NCBI GenBank assembly: GCA_964635875.1
Contig: CAZWRK010000026.1
Location: 1-40,024 of the forward strand
Reading direction: 5' to 3'
DNA: 40,024 nucleotides
Origin: CAZWRK01 sp964635875
GTDB lineage: Bacteria; Pseudomonadota; Gammaproteobacteria; Burkholderiales; Aquaspirillaceae
In this document: positions 17,740 through 25,806 of the stretch, one piece after another
Position numbering within the stretch: position 1 is the stretch's first letter
How the letters are laid out: each line of letters opens with the position of its first letter
Made by a program: the position numbers and the translations under genes
The notes under the pieces: generated by a model
Database searches by the model: none
Told to the model about the DNA's origin: nothing
The model's input: only the letters and a program-made list of their open reading frames with translations

Positions 17740-18660
17740 ATGATTTACCAGCGCACGCTTAAAACCGACATCGCGGCTAGCGGTGTCGGGCTTCACTCTG
17801 GCGAGCGAATTCGCCTGACCCTCCGCCCTGCTGCTGTCGATAGCGGCGTCGTTTTTTGCCGGACTGACCTGCCCTCTCCAAAAACCTTGAAAGCCGTGCC
17901 TGCCTTAGTGAACGACACCCGCCTTTCTTCGACGCTGGTGACCGAGGACGGCGTGCGGGTTGCGACCATTGAGCACTTGATGAGCGCGCTGGCAGGTTTG
18001 GGGATCGATAATATCGTGGTCGAAATGACCGCGTCCGAAACCCCGATTATGGATGGTAGCGCCGCACCGTTTATTTTTCTTCTGCAGTCAGCGGGGATTA
18101 TTGAGCAGCCCGCGACCAAAAAATTTATCCGTATCAAACAGCCCATCGAAGTGCGTGAAGGCGATAAATGGGTGCGGCTTGATCCCTACGATGGGTTCAA
18201 AGTCAAACTGTCGATCGAGTTTGATCACCCCGTGTTTCGGCGGGCGCCACAGATCGTCGAAATTGATTTTGCGCAGCGTTCTTATATCGATGAAATTTCA
18301 CGCGCGCGCACTTTTGGCTTTATGCACGAAGTCGAAGCGATGCGAAAACATGGTTTGGGGCTGGGCGGCACTTTGGACAACGCGATCGTGATTGACGATG
18401 AGTATGTCCTGAATCAAGACGGCTTACGTTTCCCTGATGAATTTGTTCGACACAAAATTTTGGACGCGATCGGCGATTTGTATATTGTAGGCCACCCACT
18501 GATTGCTGCCTTTTCGGGGCATAAATCCGGCCATGCGTTGAATAATCAGCTGCTGCGAACACTCTTAGCGACCCCTGATGCGTGGGAATTTGTGAGCTTT
18601 TCACGCCCAGAAGACGCGCCTTCTAGTTTTCACCGTCTCCCCGACTACGCCACCCTTTAA
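17740..18660 (+). CDS. lpxC: UDP-3-O-acyl-N-acetylglucosamine deacetylase LpxC
   Basis: LpxC catalyses the committed step of lipid A synthesis, a zinc-dependent deacetylation. The 306-aa product has the zinc ligands His79 (in TIEHLMSA), His238 and Asp242 (in FVRHKILDAIGD), and the catalytic His265 (GHKSGHALN). Residue numbers agree with the well-studied E. coli enzyme. The start is ATG 17740, 97 bases after ftsZ, in a spacer with no clear terminator. lpxC is a usual last member of dcw clusters. Confidence 0.98.
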   Translation: MIYQRTLKTDIAASGVGLHSGERIRLTLRPAAVDSGVVFCRTDLPSPKTLKAVPALVNDTRLSSTLVTEDGVRVATIEHLMSALAGLGIDNIVVEMTASETPIMDGSAAPFIFLLQSAGIIEQPATKKFIRIKQPIEVREGDKWVRLDPYDGFKVKLSIEFDHPVFRRAPQIVEIDFAQRSYIDEISRARTFGFMHEVEAMRKHGLGLGGTLDNAIVIDDEYVLNQDGLRFPDEFVRHKILDAIGDLYIVGHPLIAAFSGHKSGHALNNQLLRTLLATPDAWEFVSFSRPEDAPSSFHRLPDYATL

Positions 18661-18673
18661 AGCAGCGGATTCT

Positions 18674-19183
18674 ATGACCTCACCTCTCACGCATTTCAAC
18701 GCTGACGGCCAAGCCCATATGGTTGATGTTGGCGGCAAAGCTGATTCGGCGCGGCGCGCGGTGGCTTGCGGCAGCATTGCCATGCAACCTGCGACGTTTG
18801 CGCTGATCGAACAGGGCGGCCATAAAAAAGGCGATGTGTTGGGGATTGCTCGCATCGCTGCGATTATGGGCGCGAAACAAACCCCCAACTTAATTCCTCT
18901 CTGCCATCCGATTGCCCTGACCCGCGTCGATGTGGTGTTTGAGCTTGACGCGGCACATTCCACGGTGACGTGCCAAGTGACCGCCGAAACCGTCGGCAAG
19001 ACCGGCGTCGAAATGGAGGCGTTGACGGCTGTGAATATCGCCCTGCTCACCATCTACGATATGTGCAAGGCGGTTGATCGGGGGATGGTGATGGGCGCGA
19101 TTTCTCTGCATGAGAAAAGTGGCGGGAAGTCGGGAGAATGGCGGGCGGCATCGCGCCCCCCGCAGGATATTGCCGTCGATTAA
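18674..19183 (+). CDS. moaC: Cyclic pyranopterin monophosphate synthase MoaC
   Basis: MoaC converts the MoaA product to cyclic pyranopterin monophosphate, the first stable intermediate of molybdenum cofactor synthesis. The 169-aa product shows LTHFNADGQAHMVDV at the start, then GAKQTPNLIPLCHPI, KTGVEMEALTAV and IYDMCKAVDRGM, which are the active-site segments. It starts 13 bases after lpxC, so it probably rides on that transcript. Its stop overlaps the convergent CNP1-like gene by 4 bases (TTAA). A MoeB-like gene lies further on at 27071, but no other moa genes are in the window. Confidence 0.97.
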   Translation: MTSPLTHFNADGQAHMVDVGGKADSARRAVACGSIAMQPATFALIEQGGHKKGDVLGIARIAAIMGAKQTPNLIPLCHPIALTRVDVVFELDAAHSTVTCQVTAETVGKTGVEMEALTAVNIALLTIYDMCKAVDRGMVMGAISLHEKSGGKSGEWRAASRPPQDIAVD

Positions 19184-19683
19184 CGGCTTTTGAGCGCTTT
19201 CACCATATTTTCAATCGGGCTGGCGCGCTTGTCTTCGCACAGATAGTCCCGCGCTAACGCGACCTGCGCATAATGCCCCGGCTGTAGGCGTTTCCATTCA
19301 CTATTGCGGGTCGGCGACCATGTTTTTTCTGCCGGTCGACCAATCGCATACAGCTTAAATTCTCCGGTTTCACAGCGCAGCCCCTGAAAACTCACATTTT
19401 CTGCTCCTTCTGGGCTGCTGATTTTCAGCACATAGCGCACGACTTTATCATCCGCGACTTGCAAAGTCGGTAGGGCGATCGAGACAGTATTTTTCACCGT
19501 AACTGCGGTGTAAAACGACTGCCAATCGCCGTCTTGCGGCCATGCAGGCGGGGTGACTTGGCTTTCTTCCCAGCGTTTTTCGGGTTCCCACGCGTAATTT
19601 TTATTGAAATCATCACGCTCGGCCAAAGCCCATGAACAACTGAATAAGCAGGCGGATAAGACGCCATAACGAAGTGCTCGCAT
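19180..19683 (-). CDS. CNP1-like family exported protein
   Basis: A 167-aa protein with a signal peptide (hydrophobic residues 8-21, cleavage after WALA). The mature part contains DGDWQSFYTAVT, VVRYVLKISSPEGAENVSFQ, the RCETGEFKLYAIGR segment and NSEWKRLQP. These match the CNP1-like (cryptic neisserial protein 1) family, found mainly in betaproteobacteria; the function is unknown. It should be periplasmic or surface exposed. It is on the opposite strand to moaC and overlaps its stop by four bases. It lies 21 bases downstream of the NRDE-family gene, so the two may be co-transcribed. Confidence 0.85.
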   Translation of the reverse strand: MRALRYGVLSACLFSCSWALAERDDFNKNYAWEPEKRWEESQVTPPAWPQDGDWQSFYTAVTVKNTVSIALPTLQVADDKVVRYVLKISSPEGAENVSFQGLRCETGEFKLYAIGRPAEKTWSPTRNSEWKRLQPGHYAQVALARDYLCEDKRASPIENMVKALKSR

Positions 19684-19704
19684 AACACATCCTTGAATGA
19701 ATAT

Positions 19705-20466
19705 TTAGCCTGCGGAGAGGCGAAGATTGAGTTTGACCCGACCGAGTGCGCGGCCGCTATGCCAGCTTTGTTCGATGAGTTGTGCTTCACCACGGGCATT
19801 GATCGTTAAGACCGTCGAAGCGCGGGTGCCATAGTCACTACCATGAATAAACACGGGCGCTAAAAAGCGTTCTTGTGCCGTGCCGACGCCGGTATTCGGC
19901 AGCGATGTGACCGGCGGGGCGGTGTCATCACTGAGAAGATCGAAGAAAGTTTGCTCCGGTGGATAACGTTTGAACTCGTTGAGCGCTTCTTTGAGTTGTT
20001 GGACTTTAGGCCAAGGCTCATCCAGCCGACCGTTGGATAAGCCGTATGTGCCGTGCGTTAATCGAGTCAAAGTGTGGCGTGGACTATGAAAACAATATAA
20101 ATCGTCCACTTGCCCAAAAAGCAGATTAAACGGTGCGAATTGTCCACATTCATCGCGCAAACGCTGCGCAAATTCGAGTGTGCTTTCGGTGCCGCTGACA
20201 AAGTCTTTGACCAATGCTCCGCGCGAGCGGCTGTCGGGGGCCGGGCGTTGGCCCGTGCGGACATTCGTGACTGCAGCAAACCGACCATTTTGATTCAACG
20301 CCATCCAGCTCCCGAGCGTTTCGCTATCTCGGCCACCGATAATGCGCGGGTTTTCTGCCCATGGTGCCGCCGCAAGGCTTTTGCGCCGAAAATATTCATC
20401 GCGGTTAGCCAGTAGCAAAAAGGGAATGCCAGGAAGCGTTTTATAGCGAAGCCCAATCAGGCACAT
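19705..20466 (-). CDS. NRDE family protein (TANGO2-like)
   Basis: A 253-aa protein of the NRDE/TANGO2 family (DUF833). It begins MCLIGLRYK, with the conserved Cys2, and carries the name-giving NRDE motif at 21-24 (LLLANRDEYF), then GGRDSETLGSWMALN and FAAVTNVR. The fold is that of N-terminal-nucleophile hydrolases with Cys2 as candidate nucleophile. The eukaryotic relative TANGO2 has been linked to Golgi organisation and lipid or haem handling, but the bacterial role is open. The start at 20466 is chosen because the family starts at MC; a longer frame to 20526 adds 20 non-conserved residues. It is divergent from the TusA-like gene, with 72 bases between them. Confidence 0.85.
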   Translation of the reverse strand: MCLIGLRYKTLPGIPFLLLANRDEYFRRKSLAAAPWAENPRIIGGRDSETLGSWMALNQNGRFAAVTNVRTGQRPAPDSRSRGALVKDFVSGTESTLEFAQRLRDECGQFAPFNLLFGQVDDLYCFHSPRHTLTRLTHGTYGLSNGRLDEPWPKVQQLKEALNEFKRYPPEQTFFDLLSDDTAPPVTSLPNTGVGTAQERFLAPVFIHGSDYGTRASTVLTINARGEAQLIEQSWHSGRALGRVKLNLRLSAG

Positions 20467-20538
20467 GGTGATTCGTCTCAAACAAAGGGAAGCAGTAGAA
20501 TAATCGCGTTTGCCAACAAAGCCCATATTGTATTCACC

Positions 20539-20766
20539 ATGCCTAACCTTTCTATCGACCTTTCTGGGCTGAATTGCCCTCTTCCGATTCTTCGAACCAA
20601 AAAGACTTTAGCTACGATGTCCACCGGCGATGTGCTCGAAGTGATTGCGACCGACCCCGCCGCACCAGGGGATTTTGAAGCGTTTTGCCGCCAAACGGGT
20701 CATGTTCTTTTGGCCTCGGAAACCACGCCAGCGGGAAAATTCCGTTTGGTCGTTGAACGCAAATAA
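20539..20766 (+). CDS. TusA/SirA-family sulfurtransferase-like protein
   Basis: A 75-aa protein with the TusA hallmark NCPLP near the N-terminus (Cys13 in the CPxP motif). The compact two-layer fold pattern ends with FEAFCRQTGHVLL and a final strand FRLVVERK. TusA proteins carry persulfide sulfur for tRNA thiolation, molybdenum cofactor or other sulfur transfer; which of these applies cannot be told from sequence. The gene is 9 bases ahead of fmt, a place often held by def (peptide deformylase), so it is likely co-transcribed with fmt. Confidence 0.88.
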   Translation: MPNLSIDLSGLNCPLPILRTKKTLATMSTGDVLEVIATDPAAPGDFEAFCRQTGHVLLASETTPAGKFRLVVERK

Positions 20767-20775
20767 AGGCGCTAT

Positions 20776-21714
20776 ATGAAATTAATTTTTGCAGGGACGC
20801 CCGACTTTGCTGCCAGTGCCCTCACCGCATTGATTGCGGCGGGCCATGAGATCGCCTTGGTTTTGACACAGCCTGATCGCCCCGCTGGGCGCGGCATGAA
20901 GCTCAAGCCCAGTGCGGTCAAAGTGGTGGCGCTCGAACATGGTTTGCGTGTTGAGCAGCCGCTATCGGTCAAAACGCCTGAAGCTTTGGCGATGCTCGAG
21001 GCGGTCGAGGCCGATGTGATGGTCGTTGCAGCCTATGGCTTGATCTTGCCACAGGCGGTGTTGCAAGTGCCCAAGCGCGGTTGTTTAAATATCCATGCTT
21101 CGTTGTTGCCACGTTGGCGCGGCGCGGCCCCGATTCAGCGGGCGATTTTGGCGGGGGATGCTGAAACCGGTATCACCATCATGCAAATGGATGTCGGCCT
21201 TGATACCGGCGATATGTTGTTGCCGTGCGTGCAGCCGATTTTGCCCGATGACACTGCCGCGACCTTGCATGATCGCTTAGCTGCTCAAGGCGCAGAAGCG
21301 ATTGTGCAAGCGCTGGCGCAGCTCGATACCTTAACCCCTGTACCGCAACCCGAAGCGGGCGTGACTTACGCCGCTAAGCTCGAAAAATCCGAAGGCTTGC
21401 TCGATTGGCAAAGCTCTGCCGAAGCGTTGGCCGTGCGAGTGCGGGCATTTAATCCGGTGCCTGCGTGTTACACCTTTTTGGATGGTGCGCCGTTTAAAGT
21501 CTGGCGCGCACACGCGGTCGAAGGCTCCGGCACTGCGGGTGAAATCATTGCGGCTTCTGCGGCTGGAATTACGGTCGCGACGGGCGAGGGATGTTTAGTT
21601 TTGGATGAAATCCAGCCCGCTGGCAGCAAGCGCATGTCGGCGGCGGCCTTTGTGGCGGGGCGTCCGAGCTTGGTCGGGCAACGTCTCGGGGAAACGCCCT
21701 CTAACGAGAAATGA
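20776..21714 (+). CDS. fmt: Methionyl-tRNA formyltransferase
   Basis: Fmt formylates initiator Met-tRNA using 10-formyl-tetrahydrofolate. The 312-aa product has the formyltransferase start IFAGTPDFA and the catalytic residues Asn105, His107 (in CLNIHASLLPRWRGAAPIQ) and Asp143 (MDVGLDTGD). The C-terminal tRNA-binding domain includes VRAFNPVPACYTFLDG. Length and motifs are ordinary. def is not adjacent; the preceding gene is the TusA-like one. A terminator lies 99 bases after the stop. Confidence 0.98.
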   Translation: MKLIFAGTPDFAASALTALIAAGHEIALVLTQPDRPAGRGMKLKPSAVKVVALEHGLRVEQPLSVKTPEALAMLEAVEADVMVVAAYGLILPQAVLQVPKRGCLNIHASLLPRWRGAAPIQRAILAGDAETGITIMQMDVGLDTGDMLLPCVQPILPDDTAATLHDRLAAQGAEAIVQALAQLDTLTPVPQPEAGVTYAAKLEKSEGLLDWQSSAEALAVRVRAFNPVPACYTFLDGAPFKVWRAHAVEGSGTAGEIIAASAAGITVATGEGCLVLDEIQPAGSKRMSAAAFVAGRPSLVGQRLGETPSNEK

Positions 21715-21770
21715 TCTTGATTTTGTTCGACAAGTTTGCTTCGTCAGGCTTAAAACGAGGTGGCTTGGGG

Positions 21771-21776
21771 TACAAT
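21771..21776 (+). promoter_or_regulatory. Possible -10 box ahead of rsmB
   Basis: TACAAT (21771-21776) matches five of six bases of the -10 consensus, but the region 16-18 bases upstream offers only a poor -35 box. If used, transcription would start near 21783 and run straight through the terminator-like hairpin before rsmB. Confidence 0.3.
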
Positions 21777-21813
21777 CTATTCAATTGTGTGTTTTGTTTT
21801 ATTTCACTAACCC

Positions 21814-21844
21814 AGCCACAACATACGCGTGTGGCTGTTTTTTT
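21814..21844 (+). terminator. Terminator-like hairpin between fmt and rsmB
   Basis: AGCCACA (21814-21820) pairs perfectly with TGTGGCT (21830-21836) around a 9-base loop, followed by G and seven T (21838-21844). It can end the tusA-fmt transcript. Its T-run stops only 8 bases before the rsmB ATG, and no Shine-Dalgarno sequence fits in that space. Confidence 0.8.
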
Positions 21845-21852
21845 CGATTGCT

Positions 21853-23106
21853 ATGCAGATTATCCAAACCCTTGCTGCCCGTGCCTTGATTGAGGTGCTC
21901 TCTGGCAAAAATCTGAATGAGATTTTTGCTGCGACCCTTGCTCGTTCCTCTCAACTGGCTGCTGGAGATCGTGCCGCCTTGCGTGACTTATGCTTTGGCA
22001 CGCTGCGTCACTATGGGCAAGTGCGTGCCACCTTGAATCTCTTGGTGACACGACCGTTAACCGATCCCTTTGTGGATAAACTTCTCTCCGTCGCCATTTA
22101 TCAACTTCTCCACACCCGCGCTGCGCAGCATGCGATTGTGGATCAAGCGGTGAAAGCCGCTAGCGAACATCAACAAGGGCGCTTAAAGGGCTTAGTGAAT
22201 GGCGTGTTGCGAAGTTTTCTTCGCCAACAAGACAGCCTTGCACAGCAGATCACAAAAGACACCGTCGGATTCTGGAACCATCCCGAATGGTGGATTGCCG
22301 AAGTTCGCCAAGCCTATCCCGGCCAATGGAAAGCGATTTTAAAAGCGGGCAATGACCACCCGCCGATGAGCCTACGGGTGAACACCCGCCGTGGTACGCC
22401 CGAACACTATTTGGCACGTTTGGCTGAACAAGACATGGCCGCCGACCTAATTGGCGAGTCGGCCATTCGTTTGGTTCAAGCGGTTCCTGTGGATAAGTTG
22501 CCGGGTTTTGCTGACGGCGACGTTTCGGTGCAAGACGCGGGTGCGCAGTTGGCGGCTGAATGGCTCGATGCGCAGGCGGGGATGCGGGTGCTGGACGCCT
22601 GCTCTGCCCCCGGCGGAAAAACCGGCCACTTGCTCGAAAAATATGCCGATCTCAATCTACTGGCGCTGGATAGCGACCGTAAGCGTTTGGGGCGGGTCGA
22701 GGATAATTTACGACGTTTAGGGCTGCATGCGACCTTAAAGCAAGGCGATGCCGGTCGGCCTGCGGATTGGTGGGATGGTCAGCTTTTTGATCGTATTTTG
22801 GCAGATGTACCGTGTAGCGCGTCGGGCGTGGCGCGGCGTCAACCGGATATTAAATGGACACGCCGCTCGACCGATATCCGCCAATTTGCCCAGCAACAAG
22901 CGGCCATTGTCGATGCGTTATGGCCGCTCTTGGCCCAAGGCGGCAAACTGCTGTACGTCACGTGTTCGCTATTTCCTGCTGAAAACAATCGCCAAATCGA
23001 AGCTTTCCTTTCACGGCATGCGGATGCCGTGTTGGAGTGTGAGACGCAGCTTATTCCGGATGCCGAGCATGACGGTTTTTATTACGCACGCTTGGCAAAG
23101 TCTTAG
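21853..23106 (+). CDS. rsmB: 16S rRNA (cytosine(967)-C5)-methyltransferase RsmB
   Basis: RsmB (Sun/Fmu) methylates C967 of 16S rRNA. The 417-aa product has an N-terminal NusB-like RNA-binding domain (about 1-130, with HAIVDQAVKAA). The SAM-dependent methyltransferase domain carries DACSAPGGKTGHLLE and the two cysteines Cys321 (VPCSASG) and Cys371 (TCSLFP), which act as general acid and nucleophile. The ATG at 21853 gives the family-like beginning MQIIQTLAARALIEVL. It lacks a Shine-Dalgarno sequence, and a terminator hairpin lies immediately upstream; the alternative GTG at 21829 falls inside that hairpin. The 3' end overlaps the next gene by 38 bases. Confidence 0.96.
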   Translation: MQIIQTLAARALIEVLSGKNLNEIFAATLARSSQLAAGDRAALRDLCFGTLRHYGQVRATLNLLVTRPLTDPFVDKLLSVAIYQLLHTRAAQHAIVDQAVKAASEHQQGRLKGLVNGVLRSFLRQQDSLAQQITKDTVGFWNHPEWWIAEVRQAYPGQWKAILKAGNDHPPMSLRVNTRRGTPEHYLARLAEQDMAADLIGESAIRLVQAVPVDKLPGFADGDVSVQDAGAQLAAEWLDAQAGMRVLDACSAPGGKTGHLLEKYADLNLLALDSDRKRLGRVEDNLRRLGLHATLKQGDAGRPADWWDGQLFDRILADVPCSASGVARRQPDIKWTRRSTDIRQFAQQQAAIVDALWPLLAQGGKLLYVTCSLFPAENNRQIEAFLSRHADAVLECETQLIPDAEHDGFYYARLAKS

Positions 23107-23677
23107 GACACTCTGCTGCCTCGTTGTTTTGCTTTGTGGCTCGGTTGGGGTCATGGCCGCCGAGAGCAGCATGAGTTCGCGCCTAGCCGGACTAGAGATT
23201 CAAGAGGGTGCCCTTGTGGCGCACTCGCGTTTTTCTATTGTGCTGCCGACAGCGGTGAGTGACGCGCTTGAGCAAGGTGTCACGCTGAGTTTTAAGTTGG
23301 AGTTTGAATTAACACGCCCGCGCGCCTATGCGTTGTGGCGTTCAGTCACGGGTTTGTTCGAGCCGGTGGCCTTTCTGCACTACAAGCTGAGTTATCACTC
23401 GCTCACACGCCAATATCGAGTGAGTACGGGCACCTTGTACCAAAATTATCCCACTTTGCAGGAAGCCTTAGCGGCAGTCGGCGCGATTCGCGGCTGGCGG
23501 GTGTTGCCTAAAGAGGCGATCAATCAGGCGAAAGCCAGCGATTTTGCGGGGCAATTGCGTTTGAGCCTCGACCGCACGCAGCTTCCCCGACCTTTCCAGC
23601 TCAATACTTTTAATTCCAGTGAGTGGGCGTTGGATTCGGGATGGATTGCGGTGACCGGTAGTGAGGGAGAGCATTGA
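23069..23677 (+). CDS. DUF4390 domain exported protein
   Basis: A 202-aa protein with a hydrophobic signal segment (residues 12-30, ending VGVMAAE). The mature part contains SRFSIVLPTAVSDALEQG, FELTRPRAYALW and the LSYHSLTRQYRVSTG segment, which match DUF4390, a family found between rsmB and ntrY in many betaproteobacteria. The function is unknown. It should sit in the periplasm or be anchored there. The start is set at ATG 23069 (an ATG at 23060 is also possible), both inside rsmB; a reading frame reaching back to 22748 is only the shadow of rsmB. The stop overlaps the kinase start (TGATG), so regulation of or input to the NtrYX pair is plausible. Confidence 0.85.
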   Translation: MTVFITHAWQSLRTLCCLVVLLCGSVGVMAAESSMSSRLAGLEIQEGALVAHSRFSIVLPTAVSDALEQGVTLSFKLEFELTRPRAYALWRSVTGLFEPVAFLHYKLSYHSLTRQYRVSTGTLYQNYPTLQEALAAVGAIRGWRVLPKEAINQAKASDFAGQLRLSLDRTQLPRPFQLNTFNSSEWALDSGWIAVTGSEGEH

Positions 23678-25806
23678 TGGTGCGTTATGGGGCGATTGTG
23701 CTGGCCAGTTTGGCCACGATTTTGCTGTATCTCTTAGCGATTGCCAGCGGGAGCACCAGCCATCTTTCAGAATATTACTGGGAGCTGTTTGCGCTCAATA
23801 GCTTGCTCGCAGCGGGATTAGGAACGCTTATTTGGCGGCATTTGTGGCATCTGCGGGCCGAGGTGCGCTCACGGGTGTTTGGTGCCAAGCTGACTCTGAA
23901 GATGGTCGCCATGTTTGCATTGGTCGCTATTTTGCCCGGTTTATTATTGTTTACGGTGTCGGTGCAGTTTCTGAATCGGAGCATCGAAAGCTGGTTCAAC
24001 GTGCGTGTCGAAGCGGCATTGGATCGTGGTTTGAACCTGGGGCGCAATGCGCTGGATTATGTGCTGAATGAGCAGGTCAATAAAGGCAGTTATGCGGCGC
24101 AGGCACTGAGCAGCCAGCGCTCGGGGGTGATGGGTTCGATCTTGGAGTTGTCGCGGCTGCGCGAGCAGCTCGGGGTCGAGGAGATGGCGCTATTTGATGT
24201 CAGCGGTACGGTGTTGGCGGTGGCGGGCGGCAGCGCGGATTCTCATGCCTTATTGCGCCCGACCCCGACTATGTTGCAAACCATGCATGTCAGCGGCGTC
24301 TACAAAGCAATTGAACCGATGGCCGGAAAAGGCTTGATTTTGCGGGTGGTGTTGCCGGTGCGCGCCCTCAGTTGGGGGCCAGATGAGCGTATTTTGCAGC
24401 TGATTCACCCCGCACCGACGGAGATCGCCGACGATGCCTTGCTCGTCGAAACAACGCGTGCCGAGTACCGGCAATTGGCGTTGTCGCGTGACGGGCTGAA
24501 GCAGTTTTATAGCCTGACGCTGGGTCTGACATTGCTGCTGTCGTTGCTGGCTGCGGTCGGGCTAGGCATGTTGTTATCGCGGCGGATTTCTGCGCCGCTG
24601 TCTGATTTAGCCGCTGGAACGCGTGCGGTTGCGCAGGGCGACTTCACTAAAAAACACACGGTACATCGCCGCGACGAACTGGGGATGCTGACTGCAATGT
24701 TTAATCGCATGACCAAGCAGCTCGCCGAGGCTCGCGAAACGGCCGACGCTTCTCATGCAGAAATCACTGCGCACAAGGTCTATCTCGAAACCATCTTAGG
24801 GAATTTGTCGGCAGGGGTGTTGGCGTTTGACCGTGAGTATGTGCTGCGGGCCGCTAATCCAAGCGCCGAGCGGATTTTGGGACAGGCATTGGATGATTCC
24901 GAAACCCAGCCACTGGCAGAATGGGGTGGACGGTCGCCAATTTTGGCACCCTTGGCGAATGTGCTGGTTGCGCACGCCAACGATCCCGAGGGCCAAGATT
25001 GGCAACAAGAAATTATTTTTCCCGGCGTCGGGGAAGAGCGGGTCCTGCTCGCGCGCGGCACGCGTTTACCCGAGATCGGCGGTGGTGGATTGTTGTTGGT
25101 TTTTGATGATATTACGAGCTTGGTGCGCGCGCAGCGCGATGCGGCATGGGGCGAAGTTGCGAAGCGTTTGGCCCATGAAATTCGCAATCCGCTGACCCCG
25201 ATTCAGCTCTCGGCCGAGCGTTTGCAAATGAAGCTCAGCGATAAATTATCCAGTACCGACGCTGATTTTTTGAAACGTTGTACCGATACCATCGTCAAGC
25301 AAGTCACGGCCTTGAAAGGCATGGTTGATGCGTTTCGGGACTATGCACGCGCCCCGCGTACCCAGCTCGCGCCGGTGATGTTGCGCACGGTGATCAACGA
25401 GGTCTTTACGCTTTACGAAAGTCATCCAGCATTTGTTGTGAATTTGTGTGATAGCGAACTACCGATTATGGGGGACTCTGCATTGTTGCGGCAGGTTTTA
25501 CATAATTTGTTCGCAAACGCTCAGGATGCGGTGCTTGACGAGACTAGACCGATGATTCACATTAGCAGCTCTATTAAAAATAATGCGGTCGTCATCGAGG
25601 TGGAAGATAACGGGCCCGGTTTTAGTCCAGATGTCCTCCCTCGTGCCTTTGAACCTTACGTCACCAACAAATCGAAGGGGACGGGTCTCGGTCTGGCGGT
25701 CGTTAAAAAAATCATCGAGGAACATCATGGCAGCATCTCGATCGAAAACGTTGTGCCACATGGTGCGCGTCTGATTGTGACTCTGCCACTTCTGGAGATC
25801 TCATGA
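23677..25806 (+). CDS. ntrY: NtrY-type membrane sensor histidine kinase
   Basis: A 709-aa sensor kinase. Membrane segments lie near residues 5-25, 35-52, 70-93 and 280-305, with a periplasmic region of about 190 residues between the last two. A HAMP domain (RRISAPLSDLAAGTRAVAQ), a PAS domain (about 365-480), and the kinase core follow. His500 in LAHEIRNPLTP is the phosphorylation site; the N box (NLFANAQDAV), VEDNGPGFS and GTGLGLAV form the ATP site. The layout and the H-box match NtrY. It starts at ATG 23677 after GAGGGAGA and overlaps the response regulator gene by 4 bases. In Neisseria an NtrYX pair has been tied to respiratory enzyme expression; the signal here is not known. Confidence 0.9.
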   Translation: MVRYGAIVLASLATILLYLLAIASGSTSHLSEYYWELFALNSLLAAGLGTLIWRHLWHLRAEVRSRVFGAKLTLKMVAMFALVAILPGLLLFTVSVQFLNRSIESWFNVRVEAALDRGLNLGRNALDYVLNEQVNKGSYAAQALSSQRSGVMGSILELSRLREQLGVEEMALFDVSGTVLAVAGGSADSHALLRPTPTMLQTMHVSGVYKAIEPMAGKGLILRVVLPVRALSWGPDERILQLIHPAPTEIADDALLVETTRAEYRQLALSRDGLKQFYSLTLGLTLLLSLLAAVGLGMLLSRRISAPLSDLAAGTRAVAQGDFTKKHTVHRRDELGMLTAMFNRMTKQLAEARETADASHAEITAHKVYLETILGNLSAGVLAFDREYVLRAANPSAERILGQALDDSETQPLAEWGGRSPILAPLANVLVAHANDPEGQDWQQEIIFPGVGEERVLLARGTRLPEIGGGGLLLVFDDITSLVRAQRDAAWGEVAKRLAHEIRNPLTPIQLSAERLQMKLSDKLSSTDADFLKRCTDTIVKQVTALKGMVDAFRDYARAPRTQLAPVMLRTVINEVFTLYESHPAFVVNLCDSELPIMGDSALLRQVLHNLFANAQDAVLDETRPMIHISSSIKNNAVVIEVEDNGPGFSPDVLPRAFEPYVTNKSKGTGLGLAVVKKIIEEHHGSISIENVVPHGARLIVTLPLLEIS

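Noticed and set aside
22748..23068. N-terminal extension of the DUF4390 gene back to 22748
   Set aside because: This stretch overlaps the conserved end of rsmB and has no signal peptide; the hydrophobic export signal begins after ATG 23069.
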